From Symsagittifera roscoffensis (taxonomy: Eukaryota > Xenacoelomorpha > Acoela > Convolutidae), in the NCBI RefSeq assembly GCF_963678635.1, contig NC_087065.1, forward strand, positions 38,529,888 to 38,593,887: DNA of 64,000 bases, read 5' to 3'. Positions within the stretch are counted from its first letter, which is position 1, and each line of letters starts with the position of its first letter. Below are positions 12,427 through 23,917 of this stretch, one piece after another. Position numbers and translations under genes: made by a program. The notes below the pieces were generated by a model. That model made no database searches and was not told the origin of the DNA. It saw only the letters and a list, made by a program, of their open reading frames with translations.

Positions 12427-14568
12427 TTAAACAATCTGGATTACCCAGACGTATTGACCCACAGCATACGGTTTAGCTTGAAGTATCTTCTCATCATATT
12501 TCTTCCGCTGCCTCATTTGTGCTTGCGCCGTGTTCCTCCTGCAGAGCTCGTTTAGTTCCTGTTGTCTCTTGACCTCTTCCTTCACATAAGCTTGAGGCGA
12601 CGTCTTTTTCCCTTCGTATTCTGGGTAAAAGAACGGTAGGGGCATTGCTCTCTCCCTGCCCGTTAACATCATGAAGGGACTGATTCCTGATGTCGAGTAT
12701 TGCGTGCTGTTGTGCGTGCTGTTGTACCCCCCTACCACTTGCGGCAGATATTTATCCCAGTCTGTCATGTATCTCGAGCAATATACCCACAGCATGTTCA
12801 CCAACGTTCTGTTCTGTCTCTCCGCTAACCCGTTAGTCTTAGGATGGTAAGTCGTTGAGTGCGCTTGAGCATTGTGTGACCTCTTCATCAATTTTTTTGT
12901 CAGATCACCCACAAAGGCTTTCCCGTTATCCGACTGAAATGTCATCGGACAACCATATCGTGATATCCAATGTGTTATCAAGTGGTCACAAGTCTCCTCC
13001 GCTGAGATTGTTTGACAGGGCATCGCTTCCGCCAACTTTGTAAAGTGGTCTATTATGACCAGTATCTGGTTATATCCCGACTCTGTCATGCAGATCTTTT
13101 GATGGTCTATCTGCACAACCTCGTTGATTTCCGAGCTCTCAACGGACTTGAGTGGGAACTTTATCTTCCTTGGGTCTTTGACCTGTAGACATGCCAGACA
13201 TGCCTTCACCCATCTCTCGCAGGTCTTCCTTAATCCCGGCCAATCAAACCTGTGTAGTGTTCTCTGTTGCACTTTGTCTATCCCCTGATGCACCATTTGA
13301 TCGTGCGATCTGAATAACACCTCCGTCTGGTACAATTGTGGTAGTATGATGAGGTTATGCTTGTGTAGTATCTTATCCCCATCCTTTCTCCTGCATGCTA
13401 CCACCCCATCAGCCGTGTGATAGAGTAAATTTTTTCTCTCCTTGTAGAATTGGCTCAAGATCTTGTACCTGTCTTCCTGCAGGTCCCCTTTCTCTTTGGC
13501 TCCCGTCCGGATCCATTTGAGGAGGTTGCTTGTCATTTTGTCATTCTTTTGGGCTCGTATCAGGTCCGAGAGCCTATATTTCGCCTTGACGTGTTCCTTC
13601 AGTGCCATTATCTGACCAATCATTTCTCCGGGACTGTGAATGTCATCTTTCAGTTTGACGCAAACTATCCTCCTCAAGACCTTCCTGTCATCTTCTGGTA
13701 CCAGGTTTGGTAAAAGTTCTTCACCTCCACGCACCTCCTGCTGATCCAAATTGTACGTTCCTGAGGAGGGATCCGTCTGTAGTTCCCTTACGCGGTGCCT
13801 CATCTTCTCTTCTTCCAATATCATGCATAGACTATCTTGGTCATCGCTGCTGTTCTCTGAGTCTTCATCCCATTCTTCACACTCCCCGGAAAATTTTTCT
13901 TCTTCAGCATCTTCTTCTGCAGTGGGCCACTTACCGGACTCTTGACTCAGTCCAAGATGTTCAGCCTCCTCCTTGAATGCCACCTTCTTTTTCCTGACCA
14001 TAGTCCGTTCAAGTATGTCCTCAGGGATTCTCTCAACCAATGACTGCAAGAGTTCTTTTCCATCAGTTTTCTTTTCTTTCAAGGAGTCCTCGCTACCATC
14101 CGTATCATTCCTTCTCAATATCGTGACCTCTGGTTCCTCTTTACCCTTTTCTTTTACCACGGGTTTATTGTCTGCCATTTTCTCGAGTAATCTCCTCAAG
14201 TCTTCATCTATTTCTGCTCTTCCCGTTTCTACTTGGCTGAGATTATAGCCTTTTGCCTTGAGTGTCTCCCTCAAAATTTTTGACTTGAGCATAATCACCA
14301 TTGGCAGCTTTTGGAATTTTTTCAAGATTGTTTTCTCTGGACGTTCATTTGGTAATTCGGGGTGATCTTCTATAGGTTTGCCAGACTTGTCGAGCCATCT
14401 CGTGAGTTGAAGACTATCATACGTTTTCTTATCCATGAAGGAGAAGCCATCTTTGATTTCTGGTCTATCTGCCTCCAACTTCTGTTCCTGTCTCTCGTAG
14501 AACTCCTTCTTCTTACTCAAGCTATCATCATTTTGATGTTTGTCTGTCGTCCTATGCTCAATTATCAT
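12427..14568 (-). pseudogene. Copy A Ty3/gypsy RNase H tail, acidic linker and integrase
   Basis: A 713-residue open stretch. It starts inside the RNase H C-terminus (DKHQNDDSLSK), runs through about 280 residues of charged linker with an acidic cluster (ECEEWDEDSENSSDDQD), then the integrase. The zinc-binding part is HDQMVHQG...CLACLQVK (H-x4-H, C-x2-C). The catalytic core is QIDHQ, SDNGKAF and GLAERQNR; I count 35 residues between the second Asp and the Glu (D,D35E). It ends by a stop at 12427-12429 just before the GPF motif; copy B reads through here (VIQPKGT), so this is a nonsense mutation. The integrase would insert element cDNA into the host genome. Confidence 0.85.
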
Positions 14569-14571
14569 ATT

Positions 14572-15018
14572 TTATCCATCCAGGCGTACTATCCATCTCT
14601 CTATGTAGCTCTGATCCATTGAGTACGTTTTCAACCAGCTGAGTGGCCTGTTGTCGACTCGTAGCTTGAAAGGCTCGCTACTTAGGTATGCCCTATATTT
14701 TTTGACAAAGGTAACCACCGCGAACATCTCTGCTTTGGGCGCCCCGTACTTCATCTCCGTATCACTCAAGACCTCAATCCCGTATGCTATTGGTTTCAAG
14801 ACTGTCTTCCCATTCCATTCCTGCTCTTGACGGAGAATGCCAGAAATCGCTACTACCGACGCATCCGTGTCCAGCACGTACATTCCCTTTTCCGTTGGCA
14901 TCCCTAGCACCGGTGCTTCACACAACTCCTTCTTTATTCTCTGGAATGACTCTTCTGCCGCATTGTTCCACGTGAATTTCTTGCCCTTGTGCCTCATCAG
15001 TTGTTGCATCGGGTACAC
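14572..15018 (-). pseudogene. Copy A RNase H domain
   Basis: Ty3/gypsy-type RNase H that follows the RT connection. Visible: KKFTWNNAAEESFQRIK (end of RT/connection), YVLDTDAS (first Asp), AEMFAVVTF (Glu), RVDNRPLSWLK (second Asp). It stops at 14572 (TAA), immediately before the continuing frame at 14568. The domain degrades RNA in RNA-DNA hybrids during reverse transcription. Start is arbitrary, since the real protein is a polyprotein. Confidence 0.85.
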
Positions 15019-15051
15019 TTTGTCCGCATAGCCCTTAGGGAACTCCCTGTT

Positions 15052-15540
15052 CTAGTTCGCAAAACCCAAGAAGCTCATCAATTGGTGTTCCGTTTTTGGC
15101 GAGTTCCAAGTTAGAACTGCTTCTACTGCATCTGGATCTGCTCTGATGCCGTGCCTGTCCACCATCCTGCCCAAGTATTTTATCGAATCCTTGAGTATTT
15201 CGCACTTTAACGGTTTACACTTTAGCCCCGACCTCTTCATACACGCAAACACCTCGTCTAGTCTCTCGTTATGGTCCTCTAGTGTCGGTGTCGCAATTAC
15301 CACGTCATCCTCGTAGCTCATTACCAGGTTGCCGTATTTCTTCGTTACACTTATCAATGCGAGTGCCATTAATCGTTGAAACGTAGCTGTGGCGTTGCAA
15401 AGACCAACGGGCATCCTCTTCCATTGAAACAGCCCCAGGTCGCAGGCAAACCCTGCTTTATCCCTGTCTTGCTTCCTCAGTGGAACCTGCAAAAAAACTG
15501 ATCCTAAATCAAGAGTCGTAAAAAATTTTGCGTCCCCTAA
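15052..15540 (-). pseudogene. Copy A reverse transcriptase, C-terminal half
   Basis: Begins at the conserved FFTTLDLGS region (about 15505-15535) and runs through QVPLRKQDRDKAGFAC, GLCNATATFQRLM and the catalytic box, which reads SYEDD in place of YVDD (V to E change). The N-terminal palm/fingers present in B (42650-42800) are deleted, joining the protease region (DDKQV) directly to the DE.L.K.G block. The normal enzyme would copy element RNA into DNA; this copy cannot. Confidence 0.85.
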
Positions 15541-16156
15541 CTTTGAGAGGCTCGTCTACTTGCTTGTCGTCACTTAGTTCAATATAATTTTTCATCCGCA
15601 AGCTTTCAATTGCCGCTTCGTTTGCTTTCAGCCTCACCGTCCTACTCAAGAATACCGGTGCTTTATTGTCATTCGCCATTATTAAATTTACCGGTTTAAT
15701 TACGTACTTCCTTTCCGGGTTCCGAATCCTGAACATGGCATTGTTTAGATCAATTGTTACGTCGAAAATTCTGATGAAGTCTCTGCCTAAAATGAATGGG
15801 TCAGACTCATCTAGGTTTTCCACCACAAGAAAGCTCATCCACAGGTTGCATTCCCCCAAGTTTAGGGCTATTATTGGTGTCCTGCCTAGTACCAGCAGCG
15901 CCCCTTTGTTTGCAGCTGACAGCCGTATTCTCGAGTCTATCAAATCTTCTTTGTCGAAGCCCATTCGCTCCCAAGTTTCAATTGGTATAACGCTCAAGAC
16001 CACGCCCGTGTCTAGTAACTCGCGCAACTGAGTCCTCTTGCCACTTGTGACAAGAACGTGTGCCGATACGTCCGCTTCTGTACCGATATTCATTGCATCC
16101 TCTTCCAACAAGGCGCAGTGTCCAATCGATCTCACTTTCAGTTCTTCCCTGCCCAC
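15509..16156 (-). pseudogene. Copy A aspartic protease region
   Basis: Retroviral-type aspartic protease. The active-site motif is LLDTGVVLSVIP near residue 40-50 (LLDTGA in most elements), and the second conserved block is VLGRTPIIALNLG followed by FILGRDFIRIFDV. The protein would cleave the Gag-Pol polyprotein. In copy B the DTG half is deleted, so only A preserves it. The frame ends at 15509 because the deletion into RT shifted the frame. Confidence 0.75.
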
Positions 16157-16580
16157 TTAGATCTGCCCGGCTGGTCTTATCATAGTCTTTGTGTAGATGT
16201 TTGTTCCATCTATATTTAACATCACCTCATGTGGACCGTAGGCCTCCGTGTGTCTTTTTTCGACGCGGACTGACTTGCTGCCACCTCTTGTGAGCAGTGC
16301 TCTCAAGGCTCTAGAAAATGTCTGCGGACTTATTGCACTGCGTACACATCAATGTGCATTGTCGTCTGATGGCTTGGTTAACTTAGGTTTCTCGTTACTT
16401 TGTGGCCGTCCACAGAGATTATCGACATTATTCTGGCTCCGATTGTTGTTGTGCCGAATGGCTTTCCCGTCACCATTTTTAAAGTGTTGCAATTTCCACT
16501 CTTGTCGCTCCCACGTCGGCTTCTGGCATTGCCACTGACCTACTTAAAGTCTCATTTAACTTCTGCCTTTCGATCTTTTG

Positions 16581-18956
16581 TTATAGTCGTTGCTCGATCT
16601 CTTTCGTTGCTAGGTCTTGTTTCACTTTCTTGATGGCCTCTGCAGCTGCTTTCTCAAAGTTTATTTCTAGAGAATTCCTGGTCTCAGCTTCTCTGGCATT
16701 TTTGACTTGCGCAACAGCCTTCATCGTTTTTGTCGGTAGTTCCGCACTCGGTTCCTCCGAGTTTTTTGTGTCAAACTCGGCTTGCCTGTTCCTCGTGTTT
16801 TCTACCGCCGCCAGCGCTAGCTTGTGATTGGGGTGACTTTGGTTCTTCAATGCTTCCAAAAACAAGAGACAGTCCATCCTGAAGTGGCCCTCTTGATTGC
16901 AGAAGAAGCATCACGCACCTATCTTGATGATCAGGCCACTGTAGAACTCATGTTCTTCCGTCTGGCTCATATCTCAGACTCTTCATGCCTTGCTTGTACG
17001 TCGTGCAATCCGCCAGGTGATGATCCGCTGATCCGCAATTTGCATATGACCTACGTTATTCCATATCATCTCTAGGCTTGTACCATGACGACCTCTGTGG
17101 TTGACTCCCCCTTGCATGTTCCTATTCTCTGAGTACGAGTACTTCTTTGATTTCATCAACATGTACTCCCTTGACTTTTGCCTCATCTCTTCCGGAGTCG
17201 GTGCAATATCTTTCGACAGTGTATAGTACGTTGCCAACATTGTTCTCAAGTCGTCGTTTTTAACCCCATCGATAAATTTCGAGATGATGCCGAAGTTCCT
17301 TCTGTTTGTTGATTCTTCAGGATCGCTCCTTCTTCTCAAGCTCTCAAGATCATCCAGGAACGGATCGACTGATTCATCGTCCCTTTGTCTTCTCTTTTTG
17401 AATCTCATCATAGCTTGGTGACCCTTCATTCCTGATCCGAATCGGTTCAACAATATCTCGAAGATTTTTTCTGCAGTATCACGTCCTTTTTCCTTCTTTG
17501 CAACTACACATTTTAACGCTGTACCTTCTAAGTTGCTGAGTATCGCCGTGCAGGCCTGTCTCTCGTCATTCAAGTTGTCTTGTTCAAATGTAGTATCATG
17601 ACTTCTACTTATGTGTCGATTCATCCATCTGAGTCGTCCTTAAATTCTTTTGGTTCCTCGAAGGTTTTCCTGGATTTGCCACCTCCTCTTTCACTCGAGT
17701 CAGTGTTCCTTGTAGCAAACGCTTCCAATGTCCTATTCATTATTTCCCAGGTGCTAGCCCACGTCATGGCATCAGGCCCCATTTTGTTGCTCGTTGTGGA
17801 ATCCCCTGGACCATTTGTCGTATTTGAGGTTCGACTCTTCATAATTGTCTTGGCCCCCCTGGTCCTATGCACGCTACACCCCGGAGTAACGGTAACGGTG
17901 TGGACTCCCGCTTGTTGTGGTTCCAAGAAATCGACTCTCTTGCCTTGCGTTCGATCTGTTACTACCTTGTCTTGTGATGTGGATTTTCTCACGATAGCAT
18001 CCAGTTTGGACTGTATGGCACATGAACTCTCAGCCTGGTCTCTGGTCATTGTGTCTATTCTCGTCTCCAGACTCCTGAACTTACTGTTCACAGTGTCATA
18101 CCGTTGCTTCATTTCTTGCATGTCTTTTTTGATATTTTCTCTCTCTCTCTCTCTCTTTGTCGGTAGCCTCTACCTTGTCTGCATTTGCTATAGCTTCTCT
18201 TCAGTTGCCTTCGCCAGATTGAGGCAATTGTCCAGGCTCTCGCTCTTATTATATCGTATCTCCTTTTCTAGCATTTGTCGATCCTCTTCACTGTACTTCA
18301 GTTTTTTGTCGATTTGTTCCAACTTCGCCATCAAGTCGCCCAGTTCAAGAAAAGTTGTTTTCTCTTGGTTAGCTGTTGCCCCATTGTTAACTGTTGCCTC
18401 ATGCCTAGCTGTTGCTACAAGTTCGACCTGATCGTCGTCTCGATTGTCCTCTGTTGTTATTGCAGACACCGTTCTAAATGTCTTGCCTTTCTCGGTCGTT
18501 GGTGCTATTTCCTCCTTCTCTCTTGGTTTCATTCCGACCATCAATGCAATCCTCTCTGTGAACGACGTTCTTTTTGATTGAGAGTCATCCTTTATCGTTT
18601 CCGGCGTGTTGCTCGTTGTATTGTCTACAAAGTCAATCGGCGAGAACTCTATCGTCTCCTTTTCTTGTTCTTCCACATTCGGCATCGGTATTGACTCCGT
18701 TGTTTTCCTTTTCACCTCATCAACACTCTGATCTGGTGTCTCAAGATCAATTTCTATAGCAGGTACCGTTCGTCCCTCCTCAGCGCTTACTTTCGTCTTG
18801 CTCTCCTTTGCGCTTCTTGTGTTGACCATGCTCACTGGAAACTTCTTTCTCATTACTTTTTGCTCCGACGGCATTGCTTTCCGTTGCGACGAGTTATTGA
18901 TTTGTCTTTGTCTCTAGAACTCTTTTTTCTGCTATTGGTACCCTACTTTGCCTCAT
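16581..18956 (-). pseudogene. Copy A gag with two CCHC zinc knuckles, broken
   Basis: Start ATG at 18954-18956 corresponds to the gag ATG of copy B; a stop follows about 20 codons later. Pieces at 18188-18874 (acidic N-terminus, ETPDQSVDEV), 17621-18121 (coiled coil, then WASTWEIMNRTLEAF) and 16983-17624 (capsid-like retrotransposon gag core: LEGTALKCVV, RFGSGMKGHQAMMRF, FLDDLESLRRR). Two zinc knuckles follow in slightly shifted frames. One at 17005-17046 has Y-x2-C-x4-H-x4-C (first Cys changed to Tyr); one at 16869-16910 is a perfect C-x2-C-x4-H-x4-C. A charged Ala/Glu-rich coiled tail (16581-16877) ends it. Gag would package the RNA genome. Confidence 0.8.
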
Positions 18957-19139
18957 GATTCTTATTTACAATTTTAAAATTAACCAAATTTCTATTCTAA
19001 GGAGAAAAATTCTAAAAAGTATTCCTAATTCTCTTGAGTTAAAATCTTTCAATTCGTGATCTTAACAGAGCGGTCTTTTCCTGATTTAATCGTCCTGACC
19101 GGTCCTTTGTGCTCTTTACTTAAGTGTTTGGATATTTCA

Positions 19140-19900
19140 CACTGTCCCAAGACCTATCACTCAAGTGTTGGGCTACCTCTGTCCCATGACCCTTTTCGCT
19201 CTGATGTCGGGACACTTCGCACTGTCCCATGACCTCTTAGTACGGCCCCAAGACTTTTACGTACTGTCCCAAGACTTCTCCGTACTGTCCCAAGACTTCT
19301 CCGTACTGTCCCAAGACCTTTCCGCACTGTTTCAAGACTTTTCGTACTGTCCCAAGACTTCTTCGCACTGTCCCAAGACTTCTTGGTACCGTCCCAAGGC
19401 TTTCCCGTACTGTCCCAAGACTTTTCGGTACTGTCCCAGGACTTTTCTGTACTGTCCCAAGACTTTTCAGTACTGTCCCAAGACTTTACCGCACTGTCCC
19501 AAGACTTCTTGGTACTAACCCAAGTTTTTTCTGTATTGTCCCAAGACTTCTCGGTACTATACCAAGACTTTTCCGCACTGACCCAAGACTTCTTGGTAGT
19601 GTCCCAAGACTTTTCTGCATTGTCGCAAGACTTTTCGGTACTGTCCCAAGACTTTTCTGTACTGTCCCAAGACTTCTTTGTACTGTCCCAAGACTTTTCC
19701 GCACTGTCCCAAGACTTCTTGGTAGTCCCAAGGTTTTTTCGTACTGTCCCAAGACTTCTTGCTACTGTCCCAAGACTATTCCGTAATGTCCCAAGACTTT
19801 TCGGTACTGTCCCAAGACTTCTCGGTACCGTCCCAAGACTTTACCACTCAAGTGTTGGGACACTTCACACTGTTCCAAGACCCCTTCTTTGTTAGTGTTG
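19140..19900 (-). repeat. Leader minisatellite of copy A, ~21-bp unit
   Basis: Over 30 tandem units of about 21 bp built on ACTGTCCCAAGACTT plus a variable TTCGGT-like tail. Because 21 is divisible by three, long frames such as DFSVLSQ repeats arise by chance. The array lies between the gag ATG and the 5' LTR, as does the 14-bp array of copy B (45590-46500). Confidence 0.9.
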
Positions 19901-20240
19901 GGACAATCTGATTTCTTCTTCTTCGTTGCTGGGACTCTTGAAATACTATCCCTGGTACCACCACTTGAGCTCTCGTATAAAAATTTCCCTAAAAACCAAC
20001 CTTGCTGGCCAAAAGTTTCAATTACTAACCTCCCTGTATTTATCTCCCTTTTTTAATCTGATGCAAGTTGAAATCCAACTTGTTCGCAGGTGTTTTGTGA
20101 TCACCTGTTCGTTCAAAACCGACAAAATTAGTACCGTAAACGTAAAAACTTAAACGAGAAAAAATGATAAAAACAGAAAGATGAAGCCACCTAAAATTCA
20201 AAGGTGACCAATGTCGTCCTTCCGTTAAAAAATGTCTGGT
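19901..20240 (-). other. Copy A 5' leader, conserved part
   Basis: Non-coding and colinear with 46500-46843 of copy B: CCACCACTTGAGCT, CCCTGTATTTATCTCCC, CTTGTGATC.CCTG and ACCTAAAATTCAAAG blocks in order, ending at AAATGTCTGGTAC. In B the LTR starts right after this point; in A about 1.2 kb of other sequence intervenes. The primer-binding site should lie here, but I could not match it to a tRNA. Confidence 0.6.
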
Positions 20241-20679
20241 ACCTGATTGTCACGCGTTTTCCTCCCCCCTACTAACGTTCTTATGGGGTATTTTCCTTCC
20301 GGGTTACAAAAACTGTCTATTTCCGTTCCCCCCAACCGATCCGACCAGGGTACCTACCTTTATTCGATCTTAAATTTTGATATCCTCTCTCTGTAATTCA
20401 CGCGTGTAAGATTATAATGTAACTAAATCGACGATATCGATTGATTACTTACTATAACGTGTCCCCCCTTTTTACAATTTGCAACCGCCAACCTCTAACT
20501 CCCCCCTGCAACCTCTAACCATCCCCCCTGCTAACCTCCCCCCTATTTAGCCCCCCTCTTCAGCCGAAAATTACCTGAAGCGCTGGCTGCTAAAACTCTT
20601 GAGAGAAAATCGTAGAACCTGTTTCCAAGCTCTGCTCAAGTAAAACGTTTCTCAAAAAAGTGGGGTTCCGCTTATCCAT
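20241..20679. other. Unexplained insert in copy A leader
   Basis: About 440 bp between the conserved leader and the 179-bp repeat. It is C-rich on the + strand with several CCCCCC(T) runs (TCCCCCCTACT, CCCCCTGCAACC, CCCCCCTATTTAGCCCCCC). There is no counterpart in copy B, no coding potential and no recognised element. Confidence 0.5.
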
Positions 20680-21025
20680 TTTTACACTTATCTCCTATAA
20701 TGTAATGTGGATTCTAACGATACCCGATTGACCAACCAGAACACCCCTGTGTGTCCTCCTCTGGTTGTTCTGATTCCGTGCTGGTTGTCCCCTTGGCTTG
20801 TCCAGCACCTCTCACCAGCACCACTTTCCAACATGTCTGGTCACCTGTTCCAGTCAAGTGTCCCAGTGGTCCATCGATTGACCAAACAAAACACCCCTGT
20901 GTGCCTTCTCTGTTCGGTCCCAACGGTGCTGGATGTCTCCTTGTCGTGTCCAGCACTTGTCGGGTTCCCTTCCTGTGAACCACTTTCCTATTTGGCTGGT
21001 CACTTTTTACAGTCAAGTCTCCTAG
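20680..21025. repeat. 179-bp repeat, copy 2, plus a diverged tandem copy
   Basis: 20680-20858 is nearly identical to 1992-2170. A second, diverged unit follows at about 20865-21025, with the same order of AACACCCCTGTGTG, GTCCAGCAC and AGTCAAG elements. It therefore looks like a short tandem repeat belonging to the end region of copy A. Confidence 0.75.
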
Positions 21026-21442
21026 TGGTCCAGCTAAGTTGCAAGCTATCTGAAAACCCTTGACAACGCCCCACACTCGGGCACCTTTTTAAATTGCTCA
21101 AATGATCGAAACAATCGGTCTTATGAAAACAGTATGGGTACAATATTTAATTAATATAAAGGTTTGATCCAATTAATCTGGTGTCAAAGTCACTGTACTT
21201 TTTTGTTTTATGGTTTTTGTTCCTTTTTCTATTCTTTTTTCCGGTTTTTATTTTACATTTTGTCTTTTTGCTCGTTTTTTAAGTCCCCCTAGTTACCCCC
21301 CTTACTCGGTTGGCTAGGCCTCGTTCGGAGAGCATACCAGGAAATTTTCTCGAGTTTTCTTAAAAAGCTATCACGGAGCTGTGTCAACTGGGTTCGACAG
21401 CTTAGTCATGATGTCGTAAAAACACCCAGGAGCGCCATAAAA
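21026..21442. repeat. T-rich family-2 LTR-like segment
   Basis: T-rich stretch followed by CACCCAGGAGCGCCATAAA and ATGTAACAGTC. It resembles 1260-1670 and 53300-53690 in order and composition. It joins directly to the copy A 5' LTR, which suggests that the LTRs here are longer or chimeric. Confidence 0.5.
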
Positions 21443-22342
21443 ACACTATGTAACAGTCACCTACTTAAGTCAAATATGAGGTTAAAGAAAAATAGGCCCT
21501 ATAACCATTGGCTCAAGAGTCAGGGACACTATCTCTTGTGTTTTTCTACCTCGAACGGTCGGAGCCAATTCGGTTCACTTGCGACATGAGAGTGAAACCC
21601 TCGTTACAGCTTAAAGGCCACTATCAAAATACTCCCCCCACTCTACAGAATAAGAATGTCCCCATACTTAGGTCTCAAAATACCCAAAATACGCGAACGC
21701 CGTTAAAAACAGGGTTGGAACATTCCGTTTTAGTTGCTTTTCATTAGACAGTGGAACTTTGATCCATTTCAGATGGATCAACCTGAAACTCTCCTTACCT
21801 CAACATAACAATTATAACACACATTCAAGAAAACTAAATTGGGTACTCACATACCAGCACACTCGAGAATTGAAGTAACTAAATTAATCAGCAACTCTAG
21901 CATTTAAGGAATTTTAAGTTTCAACTCAAGAAGTTTGTAATCAATGAATTCCAGCAAAGGAAATGAGTTTTGACTTGAGAAATAGGTTTTGGGGCTGGAC
22001 CATTGGGAGACCTCGGTTGTCCACCTTTCCACCGAAGGTTCACTCTTGTCCACTTCAAATTAATATCTAATCCTCTCGTAATCGTTCTTTCTCCTATTTC
22101 AGGACAAGACAGCTCTACTCTAGTGTTATTTTTTGTCTGGAAATTGCGAATAGCAATTTCCCGCTGCTTTTTTTGATTACTTTCCCGCGATTGTAATTCG
22201 GTTGCTCTGATCTTGTATTTCTGAGATTTTCAGTTGTCGCGAGAAAATTGAGCATGACAGGCTCAATTCGCATTTTTGAAAAATTTCATTTCACTCAAGA
22301 ATTACGTTGTTCATATTGCTCAAGGTCAAACTTCCAAATATG
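21443..22342 (-). repeat. Copy A 5' LTR
   Basis: About 900 bp homologous to both LTRs of copy B (shared GGCCCTATAACCATTGGCTCA, CCCCATACTTAGGTCT, CACTCGAGAA, CAGTTGTCGCGAGAAA blocks) with noticeably more divergence than the two B LTRs show to each other. The outer terminus is cut: homology ends at AACTTCCAAATATG, lacking the last ~14 bp (ACCGACTGGCACA). No target duplication is visible. Confidence 0.8.
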
Positions 22343-23029
22343 CTTCACATTATCTGAAAATTAATCTGGATGTTAATAAAATTCAATTCAGGGCATGACC
22401 AGGAAGCTAAGAGTTCGTATAAAACAGTTTAAGTTCAAGTCTCGAGACCCCTCCGGTTTCTTGAATCCGGGGAAATAACGTCCTTATTTTCTTTCCGGAA
22501 GGCTGGATACACTGTCCCAACACCCTTCACCGTTGGAGTGAATGGCTCTGTACCGATTGTAGCGACACCATCGTTACGACTCGGAGCGGTCTCTGTTGAT
22601 TCTCTGTTGTCTGTCTTGTTATTTCTCGTTGTTTTCTCTATCGCAACTATCGTTGTTGTGTTTCTCTTCTGTTTTTTTTCTCCAGAATGGCCGTTTCAGC
22701 ATTTCTCAGAAATGTGACGTCGAAATTCGAAATTTTAAAAATTTAAAATACCAGAATTTTCTGACCTTCACAGTTTCTCCAATCGTTCAAATAACGTCGC
22801 TAATCTGCTAAAACTGCCAATTCTCCAGGTCAGCGGCTACCAATTTGAAATTGCACTTTTGTCCATTCTGGTCGAATGTCACAAACGCTTGAAATGTTTT
22901 CAGAACTTTTTCACAAAACTTAGTTTTGTAGGAGTTAAAAATTTAAAAATGAGAATATTGTAAGCTTTTATATGGTTGAAAGTGAATCAAAAAAAGTATG
23001 TTCTGTTTTTTTTGTATCATGTCCTTTTT
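22343..23029. other. AT-rich gap without a recognised gene
   Basis: Contains one CCCCTCCGGTTTC motif (22446) related to the dispersed CCCCTCCGGATTG motif, and a CATTCTGGTCGAATGTCACA block (about 22863) also found near 58290. No supported coding region. Confidence 0.5.
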
Positions 23030-23917
23030 TTGATCTTACATAAATTAATGTTAGGTTAGGTAGTGTTAGATCGTTTTTACAGTCTGAATGAGTAGTAGTA
23101 GTAGGGTAGGCTTTAGGATTTCTCCATGGGTTTTGAATCCTTGTTTTTAAGATCATAATTTTTCCCGGTGGGTTGCAGTTTCCATACCAGCAAAAAATTC
23201 TCCACATACACAAGTTGTTTTCTGCAAAATTTCTGTTGAAGAATTTCCAATACGTGTTTGTTAGAAATATTTTCAGGCTATCATAATCTTGATTTTCGAA
23301 GTCCACAATTTGACTAAAGTAGTTGTATAGCGTATTAGAACGTATATAACATTTTTCATTTGACTTTTTCAGTCTTGTTGCATGAAGAGCAATCTCCACA
23401 CGTGTTGATTGTCTCGTTCGTGATTCATTTTATGATTAATTGTATTCAAATCAATGTCATGTTAATTTTTTAGTAGTAAAACTAAGTACAATATGTCGTG
23501 TAATTCAAAGTACATTGAAAGTGGAAGGAGTTTTAAAAATTTCAGTCTTTCAGTGTAACTCATTTTGAAGTTTTTTGTAACCCAAGAAGTCGCTCGTTTT
23601 GTACTCTTTCTAGTTGTCTTAATTCTGCTTTGTTCGGATACCATGTTTGCGATGCATAGCTTATGATTGGTACAATGTATCCATAGTATAAGTTTAATTT
23701 TGACTTTAATGATGTTTTTTTTTCGAGATATTCCGTTTGATTTTGTAAAAGCTGCCATTGCTTTTGATATGCAATTTTCAGTATTTACTGACCACGAAAG
23801 ATTGTCACACATTAAAATACCTAAGTTTTTTTTGGGTTTTTGCGGTATCAACATTTGTATTAAATAGTGTAACTTCCATTTTCCCTTAGAGGTGTAACAG
23901 ATTACATTTATCCTCAT
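22968..23917 (-). pseudogene. LINE RT C-terminal (thumb and tail) region
   Basis: 23462-23917 continues the RT beyond the palm (KNLGILMCDNLSWSVNTE, the typical LGI..D..L.W..H block; KRATSWVTKNFKMSYTERLKFLKLLPL). 22968-23399 is the tail (EIALHATRLKKSNEKCYIRS, a diverged form of the F..R....WN.LP tail). They are in different frames, so at least one frameshift lies between. The last third of the second piece is 3' UTR read through. Confidence 0.7.

Larger units (their letters stand above)
2169..22342 (-). mobile_element. Giant Ty3/gypsy retrotransposon, copy A (decayed)
   Basis: A ~20.2-kb element read right to left, colinear with copy B (27473-47712). Order on the - strand: LTR, rearranged leader with minisatellite, gag, protease, RT, RNase H, acidic linker, integrase, truncated macro region, coiled coil/SGNH ORF, unrecognised ORFs, 3' UTR, truncated LTR. 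Relative to B it lacks the N-terminal half of RT (between about 15545 and 15560) and about 1 kb covering the second half of the macro domain and the spacer before the SGNH ORF (junction near 11230). It keeps the gag zinc knuckles and the protease DTG motif. Many single-base frameshifts and stops show it is dead. Typical Ty3/gypsy elements are 5-8 kb. Confidence 0.9.

Noticed and set aside
19165-19895. Long repetitive protein (SQDF repeats)
   Set aside because: Produced by a 21-bp minisatellite, whose period is a multiple of three; open in several frames and on both strands.
23042-23068. Telomere-like TTAGG repeats
   Set aside because: Only two GTTAGG units in the 3' region of a LINE copy; not an array.
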